Shown here: piece after piece, positions 36,684 to 47,403 of the stretch | How the letters are laid out: each line of letters begins with the position of its first letter | Position numbering within the stretch: position 1 is the stretch's first letter | From: Actinomycetales bacterium | Lineage (GTDB): Bacteria > Actinomycetota > Actinomycetes > Actinomycetales > Dermatophilaceae | Direction: 5' to 3' | Assembly (NCBI GenBank): GCA_016710385.1 | Contig: JADJVX010000018.1 | Span: 310,001 to 374,000 of the forward strand | Length of the DNA stretch: 64,000 nt | Notes under the pieces: model-generated | What the model saw: only the letters and a program-made list of their open reading frames with translations | What the model was told of the DNA's origin: nothing | Databases searched by the model: none | Made by a program: the position numbers and the translations under genes

Positions 36684-37475
36684 GTGTTCAGGGAGATCTT
36701 CACCAAGCGCATCCTGGGCGCCATCGCATTTGCCATCGTCTTCGGCATGGCCTGCTACGCCCTGGGGATGTGGCAGTTGTCGCGCTACGAGGCCAAGGAC
36801 GCCCGCGCCAACGCCGTGGAAACCAACTACGCGCGAGCCGCAGTCTCCCTCGCGCAGGTGCTGCCCTCCCCCGCCGCCACGCTCGCCGAGGACCAGATCT
36901 GGACGAAGGTCACAGTCACCGGCCGGTATGCCGTGGACCGGACCCTGGTCGTGCGCACCCGCTCGCTGGCCAGCACCCTCGGGCTGGAGGTCCTGGTCCC
37001 GCTGCGGGTTGGTGACGCGACCCTGCTCGTCGACCGGGGCTGGGTGCGGATGGGCGAGACGGCGGGCGAGTTGCCGCCCTTCCCCGCCGCCCCGGCCGAA
37101 GAAGTCACCCTCACCGGGTGGCTCAAACCGAGCGAGGACGACCGCGGGCAGAACCTTCCCGCCGGGCAATTGGCGTCGATCAATCTGGCGCAGGCGCAGG
37201 CTCAGACCGGCGGCACGCTCTATCAGGCCTACCTCGTCCTGGACACCGAACGCACCGCATCGGGCGTGACCCCGCAACGCCCCACCCCGCTGGAGCCACC
37301 CTCGGTCGACCGCGGGCCGCATTTCGCCTACGCCCTGCAGTGGTGGCTCACGGCCGGACTGGGGATCGCTTTCGTCGTCTTCCTCTACCGCTCCAGGCCC
37401 GGGGCAGCCGAACGGCGGGCCTCGGCGCCCCCCAAGCCCAAGAAGGTGCGGATCTGGGACGAAGAGGACGGCTGA
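36684..37475 (+). CDS. SURF1-family cytochrome oxidase assembly protein
   Basis: 263 aa. Membrane protein that helps insert heme into the aa3-type terminal oxidase. Typical architecture: N-terminal helix (LGAIAFAIVFGMACYALGMW followed by QLSRYEAK), a large external loop containing VTVTGRYAVDRTLVVRTR and VDRGWVRMG, then a C-terminal helix preceded by HFAYALQWWL. The heme A and heme O synthase genes lie about 23 kb further on. GTG start. Its stop lies only 4 bases from that of the converging ABC gene. Confidence 0.92.
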   Translation: MFREIFTKRILGAIAFAIVFGMACYALGMWQLSRYEAKDARANAVETNYARAAVSLAQVLPSPAATLAEDQIWTKVTVTGRYAVDRTLVVRTRSLASTLGLEVLVPLRVGDATLLVDRGWVRMGETAGELPPFPAAPAEEVTLTGWLKPSEDDRGQNLPAGQLASINLAQAQAQTGGTLYQAYLVLDTERTASGVTPQRPTPLEPPSVDRGPHFAYALQWWLTAGLGIAFVVFLYRSRPGAAERRASAPPKPKKVRIWDEEDG

Positions 37476-37479
37476 CCGA

Positions 37480-39354
37480 TCAGGCCGGAGCGGGTTCGTC
37501 GAAGTACTGCGTGCGATAGAGGTCGGCATACAGTCCGCCGCGCTCGAGCAGCTCGGTATGCCGTCCGCGCTCCACGATGCGCCCGTCGTCGACGACGAGG
37601 ATCAGGTCGGCGCCACGCACCGTCGACAGTCGGTGGGCAATGACAAAGGCGGTGCGACCCTCCAGCGCTGCATCGAGAGCGCGCTGCACCGCCACCTCGG
37701 ACTCGCTGTCCAGGTGGGCGGTCGCCTCGTCGAGCACGAGGACCTGCGGCTGCTTGAGCAACAGGCGGGCGATGGCCAAGCGCTGCTTCTCCCCGCCGGA
37801 GAGCCGATGGCCGCGGTCGCCGACCACGGTGTCCAGCCCCGAAGGCAACTCGTCGACCAGAGTGAGGACCTGCGCAGCGGCGAGGGCCTGACGCATCTGG
37901 GCTTCCGTCGCATCGGGCTTGGCGTAGGCGAGGTTGCCGCGAATGGTGTCGTGGAAGAGATGAGCCTCCTGGGTCACCATGCCGACGGTCTCGTGGACCG
38001 ACTCCAGCGAGGCCTGACGGAGGTCAACGCCGCCGATGCGCACGGCACCGACTGTCGGGTCGTAGAGCCGGGCGACCAGCGAGGTCACGGTCGTCTTGCC
38101 GGCTCCGCTCGGACCGACCAGGGCCACCAGCTGGCCCGGCTCGGCCCGAAAGACGATGTCCCGCAGCACTGGTCCCCCACCCGCCCGGTCACCCGTGGCT
38201 GCCGCCTCGAGGGAACGCAGGGATACCTCGTCGGCGGACGGGTAGGAAAACCCCACCCCGACGAACTCCACGTCCACCGGTCCGGCCGGCAGCCGCACCG
38301 GTGACGCCACATCGGCGACGAGCGGTTTGAGGTCGAGCACCTCGAAGACCCGTTCGAACGACACCAGGGCGGTCATGACGTCCACCCGCACCCCGGATAG
38401 CGCGGTGAGCGGGCCGTAGAGCCGAGACAGCAGGGCGGCCAGGGCCAGCAACGTGCCGACGGTGAGCGAACCCGAGACGGCCATCAGGCCACCGAAGCCG
38501 TAGACCATCGCGGTGGCCAGGGCTGCGACCAGCGACAAGGCGACGACGAAGATCGTGCGGTTCATCGCGATGCGCACGCCGGTGTCGCGCACGGCCGCCG
38601 CCCGGACGGCATACTCGCGCTCTTCCCGGGTGGGCGTGCCGAACAGCTTGACCAGTAGGGCGCCGGCGACATTGAAGCGTTCGGTCATCCGCGAGCCGAG
38701 CTCGGCGTTGGCGGTCATCTGGGTGCTCATGAGTGCCGACAACCTCCGCCCCATGTATTTCGCCGGGACGAGGAAGAACGGCACGAGCAACAACGCCCCG
38801 AGGGTGAGCTGCCAGGAGAGGGTCGCCATCGCGGCGATGATGAGCACGAGCGACACCGAATTGCTCACCACCGACGAGAGCACCGAGGTGAAGGCCTGCT
38901 GGGCCCCGATGACGTCAGAGTTGAGCCGGCTCACCAGGGAGCCGGTCTGCGATCGGGTGAAGAAGGCGATGGGTTGGCGCAGCACGTGCGCGAAGACCGC
39001 GGTCCTCAAGTCGTAGATGAGGCCTTCGCCAATCCGCGCCGAGAACCAGCGCTGCGCGATGTCGAGCACGGCGCTGGCCACAGACAAGACGGCGACCAAC
39101 AGCGAGAGGCGGACCACGACGCTGCCGTCCTTGAGCAGCACGCCCTGGTCGACGATGTTCTTCAGCAGCAGGGGGACGGCCACCACGACGGTGGCGTCGA
39201 TGACGACGAGGCTGAGGAAGCCGGCGATCCACATCCGGTAGGGACGGGAGTAGCTGAGGACTCGCCGGGTCGTGTCGCCGCGCAACCGCACGTCGAGGAC
39301 CGATTGGTCGCGCACCATGCTGCGCATGACCCCGTGTCCGCCCGGCTGGCTCAT
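37480..39354 (-). CDS. ABC exporter, fused permease and ATPase
   Basis: About 624 aa half-transporter of the multidrug/lipid exporter type, working as a dimer. Six transmembrane helices in residues 40-320, then the nucleotide-binding domain: Walker A GPSGAGKTTVT, Q-loop MVTQEAHLF, signature LSGGEKQRLAIARLLL, Walker B VLVLDEATAHLD and the H-loop VIAHRLSTV. An insertion of about 15 residues (EAAATGDRAGGG) before the Walker A strand is unusual. Start at 39354 has AAGGG 10 nt upstream. Substrate unknown. It follows the enoyl-CoA hydratase gene with 16 nt between. Confidence 0.92.
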   Translation of the reverse strand: MSQPGGHGVMRSMVRDQSVLDVRLRGDTTRRVLSYSRPYRMWIAGFLSLVVIDATVVVAVPLLLKNIVDQGVLLKDGSVVVRLSLLVAVLSVASAVLDIAQRWFSARIGEGLIYDLRTAVFAHVLRQPIAFFTRSQTGSLVSRLNSDVIGAQQAFTSVLSSVVSNSVSLVLIIAAMATLSWQLTLGALLLVPFFLVPAKYMGRRLSALMSTQMTANAELGSRMTERFNVAGALLVKLFGTPTREEREYAVRAAAVRDTGVRIAMNRTIFVVALSLVAALATAMVYGFGGLMAVSGSLTVGTLLALAALLSRLYGPLTALSGVRVDVMTALVSFERVFEVLDLKPLVADVASPVRLPAGPVDVEFVGVGFSYPSADEVSLRSLEAAATGDRAGGGPVLRDIVFRAEPGQLVALVGPSGAGKTTVTSLVARLYDPTVGAVRIGGVDLRQASLESVHETVGMVTQEAHLFHDTIRGNLAYAKPDATEAQMRQALAAAQVLTLVDELPSGLDTVVGDRGHRLSGGEKQRLAIARLLLKQPQVLVLDEATAHLDSESEVAVQRALDAALEGRTAFVIAHRLSTVRGADLILVVDDGRIVERGRHTELLERGGLYADLYRTQYFDEPAPA

Positions 39355-39370
39355 CGATGGATCGCCCTTC

Positions 39371-40165
39371 TCACCCGGCCGACGGCGATCCGACACCCCG
39401 GGCCATCCCGTGCAGGAGAAATCCCTGCGCGGCACGCTCGTGGGCCAGCTGCTCGTCGGGCGTGCTCGTCAGGGCTTGGCGCAGCAACGGTTTGAGGGCG
39501 CGCAGCGCCGCGGGCGACGCCGAGAGCAGCGCTGCGACGAGATCGGCAGTGGCGCCCTCGAGGTCCGCACGCGGCACAGCGGCCGTCGCCAACCCGATGG
39601 CAACGGCCTCGGCGGCGCCGACCACCCGGGCGGTGGCGCACAGCTCCAGGGCGCGGGCATAGCCGACGGTGTGCACGAGCGTGGCGGTGCCGCCGAGATC
39701 CGGGATGAGCCCAAGGGCGATCTCCTTCATCGACAGGGCCACGTCGTCGGCGACGATCCGCAGGTCCGCCGCCAGCGCGAGCTGGAATCCCGCCCCGATC
39801 GCGTGACCTTGGACGGCGGCGACGACGACCGGAGTGATCCGACGCCACGCCGCGAAACCCTCTTGGAAGGGTGCGATGAGCGCGGTCATGGCCGCCGGGC
39901 TCTGCGCCGCCGCCGCGATCATGTCTGGCTCGCCCGGCATACCACCGGGGCGCAGCAACGACCGGTTGAGCCCCGCCGAAAAGGCCCGTCCCTCGGCCCG
40001 CAGCACGACCACGCGGGTCGACTCGGGCAGCCCGTGGGCGATGGCGGCCAGCGCCGCCCACAGCGACGGGGTCTGGGCATTGAGCTGGTCGGCGTTGCAG
40101 AGCGTGACGGTCGTGACCGGACCGTCGTGATCGACGCGGATGCCGGGGTGGGGCTGAGTGCTCAC
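39371..40165 (-). CDS. Enoyl-CoA hydratase/isomerase family protein
   Basis: 264 aa crotonase-fold protein. The oxyanion-hole segments are AEGRAFSAGLNRSLL and VQGHAIGAGFQLALAADLRI, and IALGLIPDLGGTATLVHTVG is the usual third block. The catalytic glutamates of classical hydratase are not both evident (the second site reads MKEIALGLIPD), so hydratase, isomerase or a decarboxylase-type reaction are all possible. GTG start with TAGCCT 6 nt upstream, which overlaps the stop codon of the glycosyltransferase gene. Confidence 0.88.
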   Translation of the reverse strand: MSTQPHPGIRVDHDGPVTTVTLCNADQLNAQTPSLWAALAAIAHGLPESTRVVVLRAEGRAFSAGLNRSLLRPGGMPGEPDMIAAAAQSPAAMTALIAPFQEGFAAWRRITPVVVAAVQGHAIGAGFQLALAADLRIVADDVALSMKEIALGLIPDLGGTATLVHTVGYARALELCATARVVGAAEAVAIGLATAAVPRADLEGATADLVAALLSASPAALRALKPLLRQALTSTPDEQLAHERAAQGFLLHGMARGVGSPSAG

Positions 40166-40171
40166 CCGGCC

Positions 40172-40177
40172 AGGCTA
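40172..40177 (-). promoter_or_regulatory. -10 element TAGCCT, leaderless enoyl-CoA hydratase gene
   Basis: TAGCCT, 6-nt spacer, GTG at 40165; it overlaps the stop codon at 40175. Confidence 0.45.
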
Positions 40178-41059
40178 TCCGTCGGCAACCGGCGGGTTGG
40201 CCACCGACCAGATGCGGCCCAACAGCTCGAGGTCGGGCCTGGTGTCCTCCCGGTATGCCGTGTAGCCCGGGTCGAAGGGGGTGCGCGCGTGGTACGCCCA
40301 ATGTGAGCTGTCCCAGACGGTGACCAGGCTCCCGGCGGCCCGGCTGAAGAAGTCGCGGTGATCGACCATCCGCAGCCGCTCGTCCCAGCGCACTCGCTGC
40401 AAGGATGCGGTCCGCGCCAGGTAGACCTGTTCGATCATCTGCCGCACCGGTAGACCGTTGACCAGGTCACCCCATGGGCGCAGCGGTGGGCGCCCGGGGA
40501 AGAGCGCATCCGGCCCGTGGTCGATGGCGTACCAACGGGGCAACTCCACGCGCATGATCCCCACGATGTCGGCTTCCGGGGTGGCGTCGAGATAGGCCAT
40601 CGCCTGGGTCAGTCCCAGCGCGGCGCTGAACACGATGTCGTCATCGGCGACGAAAGTGAACTCGGTCTCCACGGCGTCCAGCGCCGCGTTGCGGCCCACG
40701 CTGACGCCGCTGTTGAACGGCATGGCCAGCACCGTGACCAGGGGGTCGACGGCGGCCATCGGTTGCTTGGAGTCGTCGGCGATGACGATGCGTCCCGAGA
40801 AGTGCGGACGCAACGACCGCACCAGGCGGCGCGCCACGTCCGGCCGTTGGAAGGTCTTGACCGCGAAGGTCACCCGACCGGCCGCCTCCGCCCGCTGCAG
40901 CGGGGCCGGCGGCTCCTCGAGGCGGGTATCCCGCAACCGGAAGGCGGCCAGCTGGGTGTTGGTCACTGCCGTGTAGGCCGCTCGCAGCGGCCCGCCGGCC
41001 CGCGAATGCAGCACCTCACGCACCCGGTCGGCGCTTTCTCGCGCCAGGCGTGGACTCAT
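40175..41059 (-). CDS. GT-A-fold glycosyltransferase-like protein
   Basis: 294 aa. A family 2-like nucleotide-diphospho-sugar transferase core is visible: VTFAVKTFQRPDVARRLV, IVIADDSKQP, NSGVSVGRNAALDAV and TEFTFVADDDIVF, where the DDD triplet is the likely metal-binding DXD. No transmembrane helix. Target glycan unknown. The ATG overlaps the stop of the upstream lipoprotein gene (ATGA), so the two are translationally coupled and may act on the same envelope process. Confidence 0.82.
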   Translation of the reverse strand: MSPRLARESADRVREVLHSRAGGPLRAAYTAVTNTQLAAFRLRDTRLEEPPAPLQRAEAAGRVTFAVKTFQRPDVARRLVRSLRPHFSGRIVIADDSKQPMAAVDPLVTVLAMPFNSGVSVGRNAALDAVETEFTFVADDDIVFSAALGLTQAMAYLDATPEADIVGIMRVELPRWYAIDHGPDALFPGRPPLRPWGDLVNGLPVRQMIEQVYLARTASLQRVRWDERLRMVDHRDFFSRAAGSLVTVWDSSHWAYHARTPFDPGYTAYREDTRPDLELLGRIWSVANPPVADG

Positions 41060-42228
41060 CGGAGAGCGTCCGTGGCCCAGAGGGTGGCGACGCCGGTGGA
41101 GTCGGTGGTCACGGCATACATCGTGCCCGATGCGCTCTCCGCCGCCGCGGTCACCACTCCGGGCGGTCCCGCGCGCTGCTCCCAGGAGCCGCTGGTCAGG
41201 CGCAGCAGATGGGTCGCAGACCCGCTCGGCGCGAGGACCGTCCACGTGCCGCCTCGCCACATCGGCGCAGGAAGCGGCGCCCGGTCGGACACGTCCACGA
41301 CCGGTATGCCGTGCTGCTCGGCCGGTGCCGAGCCTCCGGCCACCGCCCACGCGGCGAGCCGACCGTCGACAACACCGACGACGAGGCACCCTGGCGAACT
41401 CTCATGGCAGCCCACCGCGACCGCCTCCCCGGTCCGCCCGGTCGTCGGGAGCGTGCGCCGGCTCCAGCCGGTGTTTCCGCTCGTGGACTGCCACAGGGCG
41501 GGTTGCTGCCGGACGCCGTCGGTGAGGGTGACGAGCGAACCGACCACCACGGCGGTCGCACCCGACGCTGCGCCTGAGCGAGGGCCGACCAGCTCCGTGG
41601 TGGTGCTGGCCAGCGCGCTGCCGGTCGGGTCCTGCCGGATCCATCTCGGGCCCTCGGGCAGCCAGATGTCGGCATCCAGACCGGCGCCTCGACTCTCCCA
41701 GCTCCCGAGGAGCAATGGACCGGTGTCGGGCGTGAGCACGCCGAGTTGCTCTCCGGCTCCCCACCCGCCGAAGGTCGAGAAGGGCTGCTCCTGCTCGGCG
41801 AGCCCGGCCGCGACGTCCCCGCGCCACACCGACCAGCGGACATTCGAGTGTGCGCCGCCGCGAGCCCCGGCGACAGCCACCAGCCGGCCGTCGTCTTCGG
41901 CGGCGATCGACAGCCAGGTGCCCTGGGCGGCATACGGGGACGCTGGCCGGACCGACACTCGGGTGACGCTCGTGCCGGGCGGGGCGAGCCGGAGCAGGCC
42001 CGGCGCTGCGTTGGCCCGGTTCTGGGTGCCGACAAGCACCCCACCCGGGTATGCCGTGAGGGTCACCGGTGCTTCACCGTCCGGCAGGTCGACCCGGTGC
42101 CAGGTCGGCGTGGTCGACCGGGTAGGGGCAATTCCATCGCCGGATGCCGCGCACCCCGCGAGAGCAGCTGCGCACAGCATGCCGACGAGGGCCAGCACAA
42201 TTGCCCGCGATCGCTGCCCAGCTGCCAT
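41056..42228 (-). CDS. Predicted lipoprotein, beta-propeller-like
   Basis: About 390 aa. A lipoprotein signal peptide is clear: hydrophobic segment AIVLALVGMLCAAALAGC with lipobox Leu-Ala-Gly-Cys at about residue 25. The mature part is rich in Gly, Thr and Trp with repeated blade-like stretches (TWLSIAAEDDGRLVAVAG, ALWQSTSGNTGWSRRTLP, TWTVLAPSGSATHLLRL), suggesting a beta-propeller exposed on the outer face of the membrane. No family named with certainty. ATG at 42228; divergent from trpB2 and coupled to the glycosyltransferase. Confidence 0.78.
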   Translation of the reverse strand: MAAGQRSRAIVLALVGMLCAAALAGCAASGDGIAPTRSTTPTWHRVDLPDGEAPVTLTAYPGGVLVGTQNRANAAPGLLRLAPPGTSVTRVSVRPASPYAAQGTWLSIAAEDDGRLVAVAGARGGAHSNVRWSVWRGDVAAGLAEQEQPFSTFGGWGAGEQLGVLTPDTGPLLLGSWESRGAGLDADIWLPEGPRWIRQDPTGSALASTTTELVGPRSGAASGATAVVVGSLVTLTDGVRQQPALWQSTSGNTGWSRRTLPTTGRTGEAVAVGCHESSPGCLVVGVVDGRLAAWAVAGGSAPAEQHGIPVVDVSDRAPLPAPMWRGGTWTVLAPSGSATHLLRLTSGSWEQRAGPPGVVTAAAESASGTMYAVTTDSTGVATLWATDALR

Positions 42229-42347
42229 CCGGCCAGTATGTCCATCGTCGGCCCGGCTGGCTTGCAGTTTGCAGCCCGACCCCGGATTGAGATCACCGGC
42301 CCGGGCACGACAGGATGGGCCGGACACCCCCGACGAAGGAGCCAGCG

Positions 42348-43733
42348 GTGAGCACGGTCAAGCGCCACAAGATCCATCTCAGCGAGAACGAGATGCCGAC
42401 TCGCTGGTACAACATCCTGCACGACCTGCCCACGCCGCCCCCGCCCTATCTGCATCCGGGCACCGGTCAACCGGTCGGGCCGGATGACCTGTCGGCCCTC
42501 TTCCCGATGGACCTCATCGCCCAGGAGATGGCGACCGAGCAATACGTCGACATCCCGCCGGAGGTCCTCGACGTCTACCGGCTATGGCGTCCCTCGCCGC
42601 TCTACCGCGCCCATCGGCTCGAGGCGGCACTCGGCACCCCCGCGCACATCTACTACAAGTACGAAGGCGTCTCCCCCGCCGGATCCCACAAGCCCAATAC
42701 CTCTGTGCCGCAGGCCTTTTACAATGCGAAGGCCGGCATCAAGAAACTCACGACCGAGACCGGCGCAGGTCAGTGGGGCACCTCATTGGCCTTTGCATGC
42801 GCGCAGTTCGGGCTGGAGTGCGAGGTGTGGCAGGTCAAGGCCTCCTATGACGGCAAGCCCTACCGCCGGCTCATGATCGAGACCCTCGGCGGCACCGTCC
42901 ACCCGTCACCGTCCGAGTTGACCGCAGCCGGGCGGGCGATCCTCGCCGAGCACCCCGACTCCCCCGGCTCGCTGGGCATCGCAATCAGCGAAGCCGTCGA
43001 GGTCGCCGCCCAGGACCCGACGATCAACTACGCCCTCGGCTCGGTGCTCAACCACGTGCTCATGCACCAGACGATCATCGGCGAGGAGGCCCTCAAGCAG
43101 TTCGCCAAGATCGAGGTCACCCCCGACCTGGTCATCGGCTGCACCGGTGGTGGCTCGAACTTCGCCGGATTGGCCTTCCCCTTCCTGCGCGAGAAGCTCG
43201 CCGGACGAATGTCGCCGGTCCTGCGTGGCGTCGAGCCCGCGTCCTGCCCGTCGCTCACTCAGGGCACCTACGCCTACGACTTCGGTGACACCGCCGGCAT
43301 GACCCCGCTGATGAAGATGCACACCCTCGGGCACGACTTCATCCCCGACCCGATCCATGCTGGTGGCCTGCGCTACCACGGGATGAGCCCGCTGATCTCG
43401 CACATCTATGAGTCGGGGCTCATGGAGGCAGTCGCCCGCAAGCAGAAGGAGTGTTTCGACGCGGGTGTGCTTTTCGCCCGATCCGAAGGCATCATCCCCG
43501 CGCCCGAGGCGACGCACGCGATCGCCGAGGTCGTCGCCGAGGCGCGCGGATGCATCGAGTCGGGTCAGGAAAAGGTCATCGTCATGGTGCTCTCCGGCCA
43601 CGGCCACCTCGACCTGCCGGCCTACGGCGCCTACCTCGACGGGTCGATGACCGACCACTCCTACGAGGAGTCCGAGATCCGCGAGGCGGTTGCCGAGGCG
43701 CTCACCCGGCTGCCGGCGATCCCCGGTCAGTAG
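42348..43733 (+). CDS. trpB: TrpB2-type tryptophan synthase beta-subunit-like PLP enzyme
   Basis: 461 aa. Fold type II PLP enzyme of the TrpB2 branch, longer than TrpB1 (about 400) and with the characteristic N-terminal TRWYNILHDLP. The PLP lysine is in SPAGSHKPNTSVPQA; the phosphate loop is GCTGGGSNFAGLA. It condenses indole (or a related substrate) with serine; TrpB2 proteins often lack a TrpA partner and none is adjacent here, so the role could be indole salvage. GTG has AAGGAG 6 nt upstream. Its 3' end overlaps the converging GNAT gene by 32 bp. Confidence 0.92.
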   Translation: MSTVKRHKIHLSENEMPTRWYNILHDLPTPPPPYLHPGTGQPVGPDDLSALFPMDLIAQEMATEQYVDIPPEVLDVYRLWRPSPLYRAHRLEAALGTPAHIYYKYEGVSPAGSHKPNTSVPQAFYNAKAGIKKLTTETGAGQWGTSLAFACAQFGLECEVWQVKASYDGKPYRRLMIETLGGTVHPSPSELTAAGRAILAEHPDSPGSLGIAISEAVEVAAQDPTINYALGSVLNHVLMHQTIIGEEALKQFAKIEVTPDLVIGCTGGGSNFAGLAFPFLREKLAGRMSPVLRGVEPASCPSLTQGTYAYDFGDTAGMTPLMKMHTLGHDFIPDPIHAGGLRYHGMSPLISHIYESGLMEAVARKQKECFDAGVLFARSEGIIPAPEATHAIAEVVAEARGCIESGQEKVIVMVLSGHGHLDLPAYGAYLDGSMTDHSYEESEIREAVAEALTRLPAIPGQ

Positions 43734-44538
43734 CCGGCGTCGCGCCCGGCCCCGTCAGATCGAGCACCATGGCCTGGCGGGGCCAGCGGGTCAGCCCCAG
43801 CGCATGTTCGCGCTGGGCCAGGGCCTGCAGCTGCGGCCCGCCCGCGTCATCGGGCAACACCCGCCAGCCCAGCCGCTGGTAGTACGGGCCGTTCCAGGGC
43901 ACCTCGGAGAAGGTCCGCAAGGTCATCCGCGGATAGCCGACATCGCGCGCCCAGTCGGCGGCAACCGCCAGCAGCCACGCCCCGGTATGCCGTCCGGCGT
44001 GGCTGGGCAGCACACTCACCTGCTCGACGTGCGGCAAGTCGTCGACGATCTCGACGCGCACGAAGCCGATCGGCCGACCGGTGCGGTCGCACGCCACCCA
44101 CAGCCGTCCGGCCCGCCAGGCCGGCTGGTATGCCGTCGGATCGGCTGGTTCGGCATCGGCGACCAGGTCCATCCCTGCCGCCCGGAAGGCGATGTCACCG
44201 GACGTCTCGATGCCCGGCAGGGCCGGGAGATCCTCGGGCCGGGCCAGGCGCACGTCGATGTGCTTGAGCTGCACCCGTTTCGCACGCCGTCGGTCCACCA
44301 CGAGGACCCCGATCAGCGGCAGCGCCGCGGCGCACCACGGCAGCCAGCCCATCCCGGAAAGCCGCTGCGCGGCATACCGGGTCAGCAGCCCTGCCGCCAG
44401 GCAGACCGCCAGCAGCGCGCTCCATCCCGCGATGTTGAGTTGCGCAGTCCGGAACGGCCCCCGACCTAGCCGGCCGACCCACCCTCGCGCGCGCTGTCGG
44501 TGGGACAGTGGTTCGTATTCGGCATACCCACGCTTCAC
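43702..44538 (-). CDS. Membrane-anchored GNAT-family acetyltransferase
   Basis: 278 aa. The first 90 residues carry two hydrophobic segments (LNIAGWSALLAVCLAAGLL and GWLPWCAAALPLIGVLVV), then a basic stretch VDRRRAKRVQ, then a GNAT domain: VRLARPEDLPAL, VEQVSVLPSHAGRHTGAWLL (the acetyl-CoA-binding beta4-alpha3 region) and YYQRLGWRVLPDD. An N-terminal membrane anchor is unusual for GNAT enzymes. Acceptor unknown; a membrane-linked amine or protein is an inference. GTG start with GGAGG 6 nt upstream. Follows the ABC-F gene on the same strand with a 26-bp gap. Confidence 0.83.
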   Translation of the reverse strand: MKRGYAEYEPLSHRQRARGWVGRLGRGPFRTAQLNIAGWSALLAVCLAAGLLTRYAAQRLSGMGWLPWCAAALPLIGVLVVDRRRAKRVQLKHIDVRLARPEDLPALPGIETSGDIAFRAAGMDLVADAEPADPTAYQPAWRAGRLWVACDRTGRPIGFVRVEIVDDLPHVEQVSVLPSHAGRHTGAWLLAVAADWARDVGYPRMTLRTFSEVPWNGPYYQRLGWRVLPDDAGGPQLQALAQREHALGLTRWPRQAMVLDLTGPGATPATDRGSPAAG

Positions 44539-44564
44539 GTGGCACCTCCCGAAGCTTCAGCCTC

Positions 44565-46163
<1,599 letters not shown>

Positions 46164-46269
46164 GGCATACCTCGAACTGTGCAGGGCGTGTCGGACACAG
46201 CGCCGGGGGTTCCAGTGGGACGGAGCGCCCATTCTGCCACTGCTCGCGCGCCGGGTAGCGTTGCCGACC

Positions 46270-47403
46270 GTGAGCCCCACCGTCGCCGTCCGCACCATCA
46301 CCCCCGAGGAACACCTCGCCCACCTGCGTCGACTGCCGGCGGCGAGCTTCCTGCAGACCCCCGCCTGGGGACGGCTGAAGAACGACTGGCGCGCCGAGAG
46401 CATCGGCTGGTATGCCCTCGACGATCCCGAGCGGCTGGTGGGGTCGGCGCTCGTGCTCTACCGCCAGCTCCCGAGGCTCAAGCGATATCTCGCCTATCTG
46501 CCCGAGGGGCCGGTGTTGGACTGGGACGACCCAGAAATGGTCGAGGCCGCGCTGGGCGCGTTGCGCAGCCATCTGGCCACGGCCGGGGCTTTCGCGATCC
46601 GGCTCGGGCCGCCCGTGCCCACCCGGCGGTGGTCCGCCGAAACGGTCAAGGAGGCGATCGCCTCGGACTCGGTCACCTCCCTGACCGACGTGCCCGCCGA
46701 CGCCGACGAGGGCACCGGCCTGCGACTGGCCAGCCAACTGGAGCGCCTTGGCTATCGCCACCTCGCCGCGACTGACGGATTCGCCGCTGGACAGCCGCAA
46801 TTCGTCTTCCAGATCCCCTTGGCCGGCCGGAGCGAGGCAGACCTGCTGGCTGGGATGAACCAGCTGTGGCGCCGCAATATCAAGAAGGCCGACAAAGCAG
46901 GGGTCGTCGTATCCCTCGGCGGCGTCCCCGATCTGCCCGCCTTCCACGAGGTCTATCTGGAGACCGCCGCGCGCGACCACTTCACACCCCGCCCGCTGTC
47001 CTACTTCCAGCGGATGTTCATCGAGCTGCTCGCCGAGGACCCCGACCGACTCCGGCTCTACCTGGCTCACCACGAGGGCGATCTCGTCGCGGCGACTATC
47101 TGGGTGCGGGTCGGCGGCCACGCGTGGTACTCCTACGGGGCATCCACCTCGGCCAAGCGCGAGGTCCAGGGCTCGACCGCGCTGCAGTGGCGGATGCTGC
47201 GCGATTCCCTGGCCGCCGGTGCCACGGTCTACGACCTGCGCGGGATCACCGACACCGTCGCTTCCGACGACCCTCATCTCGGGCTCATTCGGTTCAAGGT
47301 CGGCACCGGGGGCGAGGCGGTCGAGTACGTCGGCGAGTGGGACCTCCCGCTCAACCGGGCCCTGTATGCCGTGTTCGACTGGGCCATGCGGAGGCGCTCG
47401 TGA
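46270..47403 (+). CDS. FemAB/FemX-family peptidoglycan bridge aminoacyltransferase
   Basis: 377 aa. Uses aminoacyl-tRNA to add an amino acid to lipid II or the stem peptide, building the interpeptide bridge. Family segments: SFLQTPAWGRLK, YLAYLPEGPVLDWD, MNQLWRRNIKKADKAGV (the helix inserted between tandem GNAT domains) and VYDLRGITDT...LIRFKVGTGG near the end. The amino acid transferred is unknown. GTG at 46270; TAGCGT lies 8 nt upstream. Its stop overlaps the next GTG (GTGA), coupling it to an alanine-racemase-like protein. Confidence 0.91.
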   Translation: MSPTVAVRTITPEEHLAHLRRLPAASFLQTPAWGRLKNDWRAESIGWYALDDPERLVGSALVLYRQLPRLKRYLAYLPEGPVLDWDDPEMVEAALGALRSHLATAGAFAIRLGPPVPTRRWSAETVKEAIASDSVTSLTDVPADADEGTGLRLASQLERLGYRHLAATDGFAAGQPQFVFQIPLAGRSEADLLAGMNQLWRRNIKKADKAGVVVSLGGVPDLPAFHEVYLETAARDHFTPRPLSYFQRMFIELLAEDPDRLRLYLAHHEGDLVAATIWVRVGGHAWYSYGASTSAKREVQGSTALQWRMLRDSLAAGATVYDLRGITDTVASDDPHLGLIRFKVGTGGEAVEYVGEWDLPLNRALYAVFDWAMRRRS

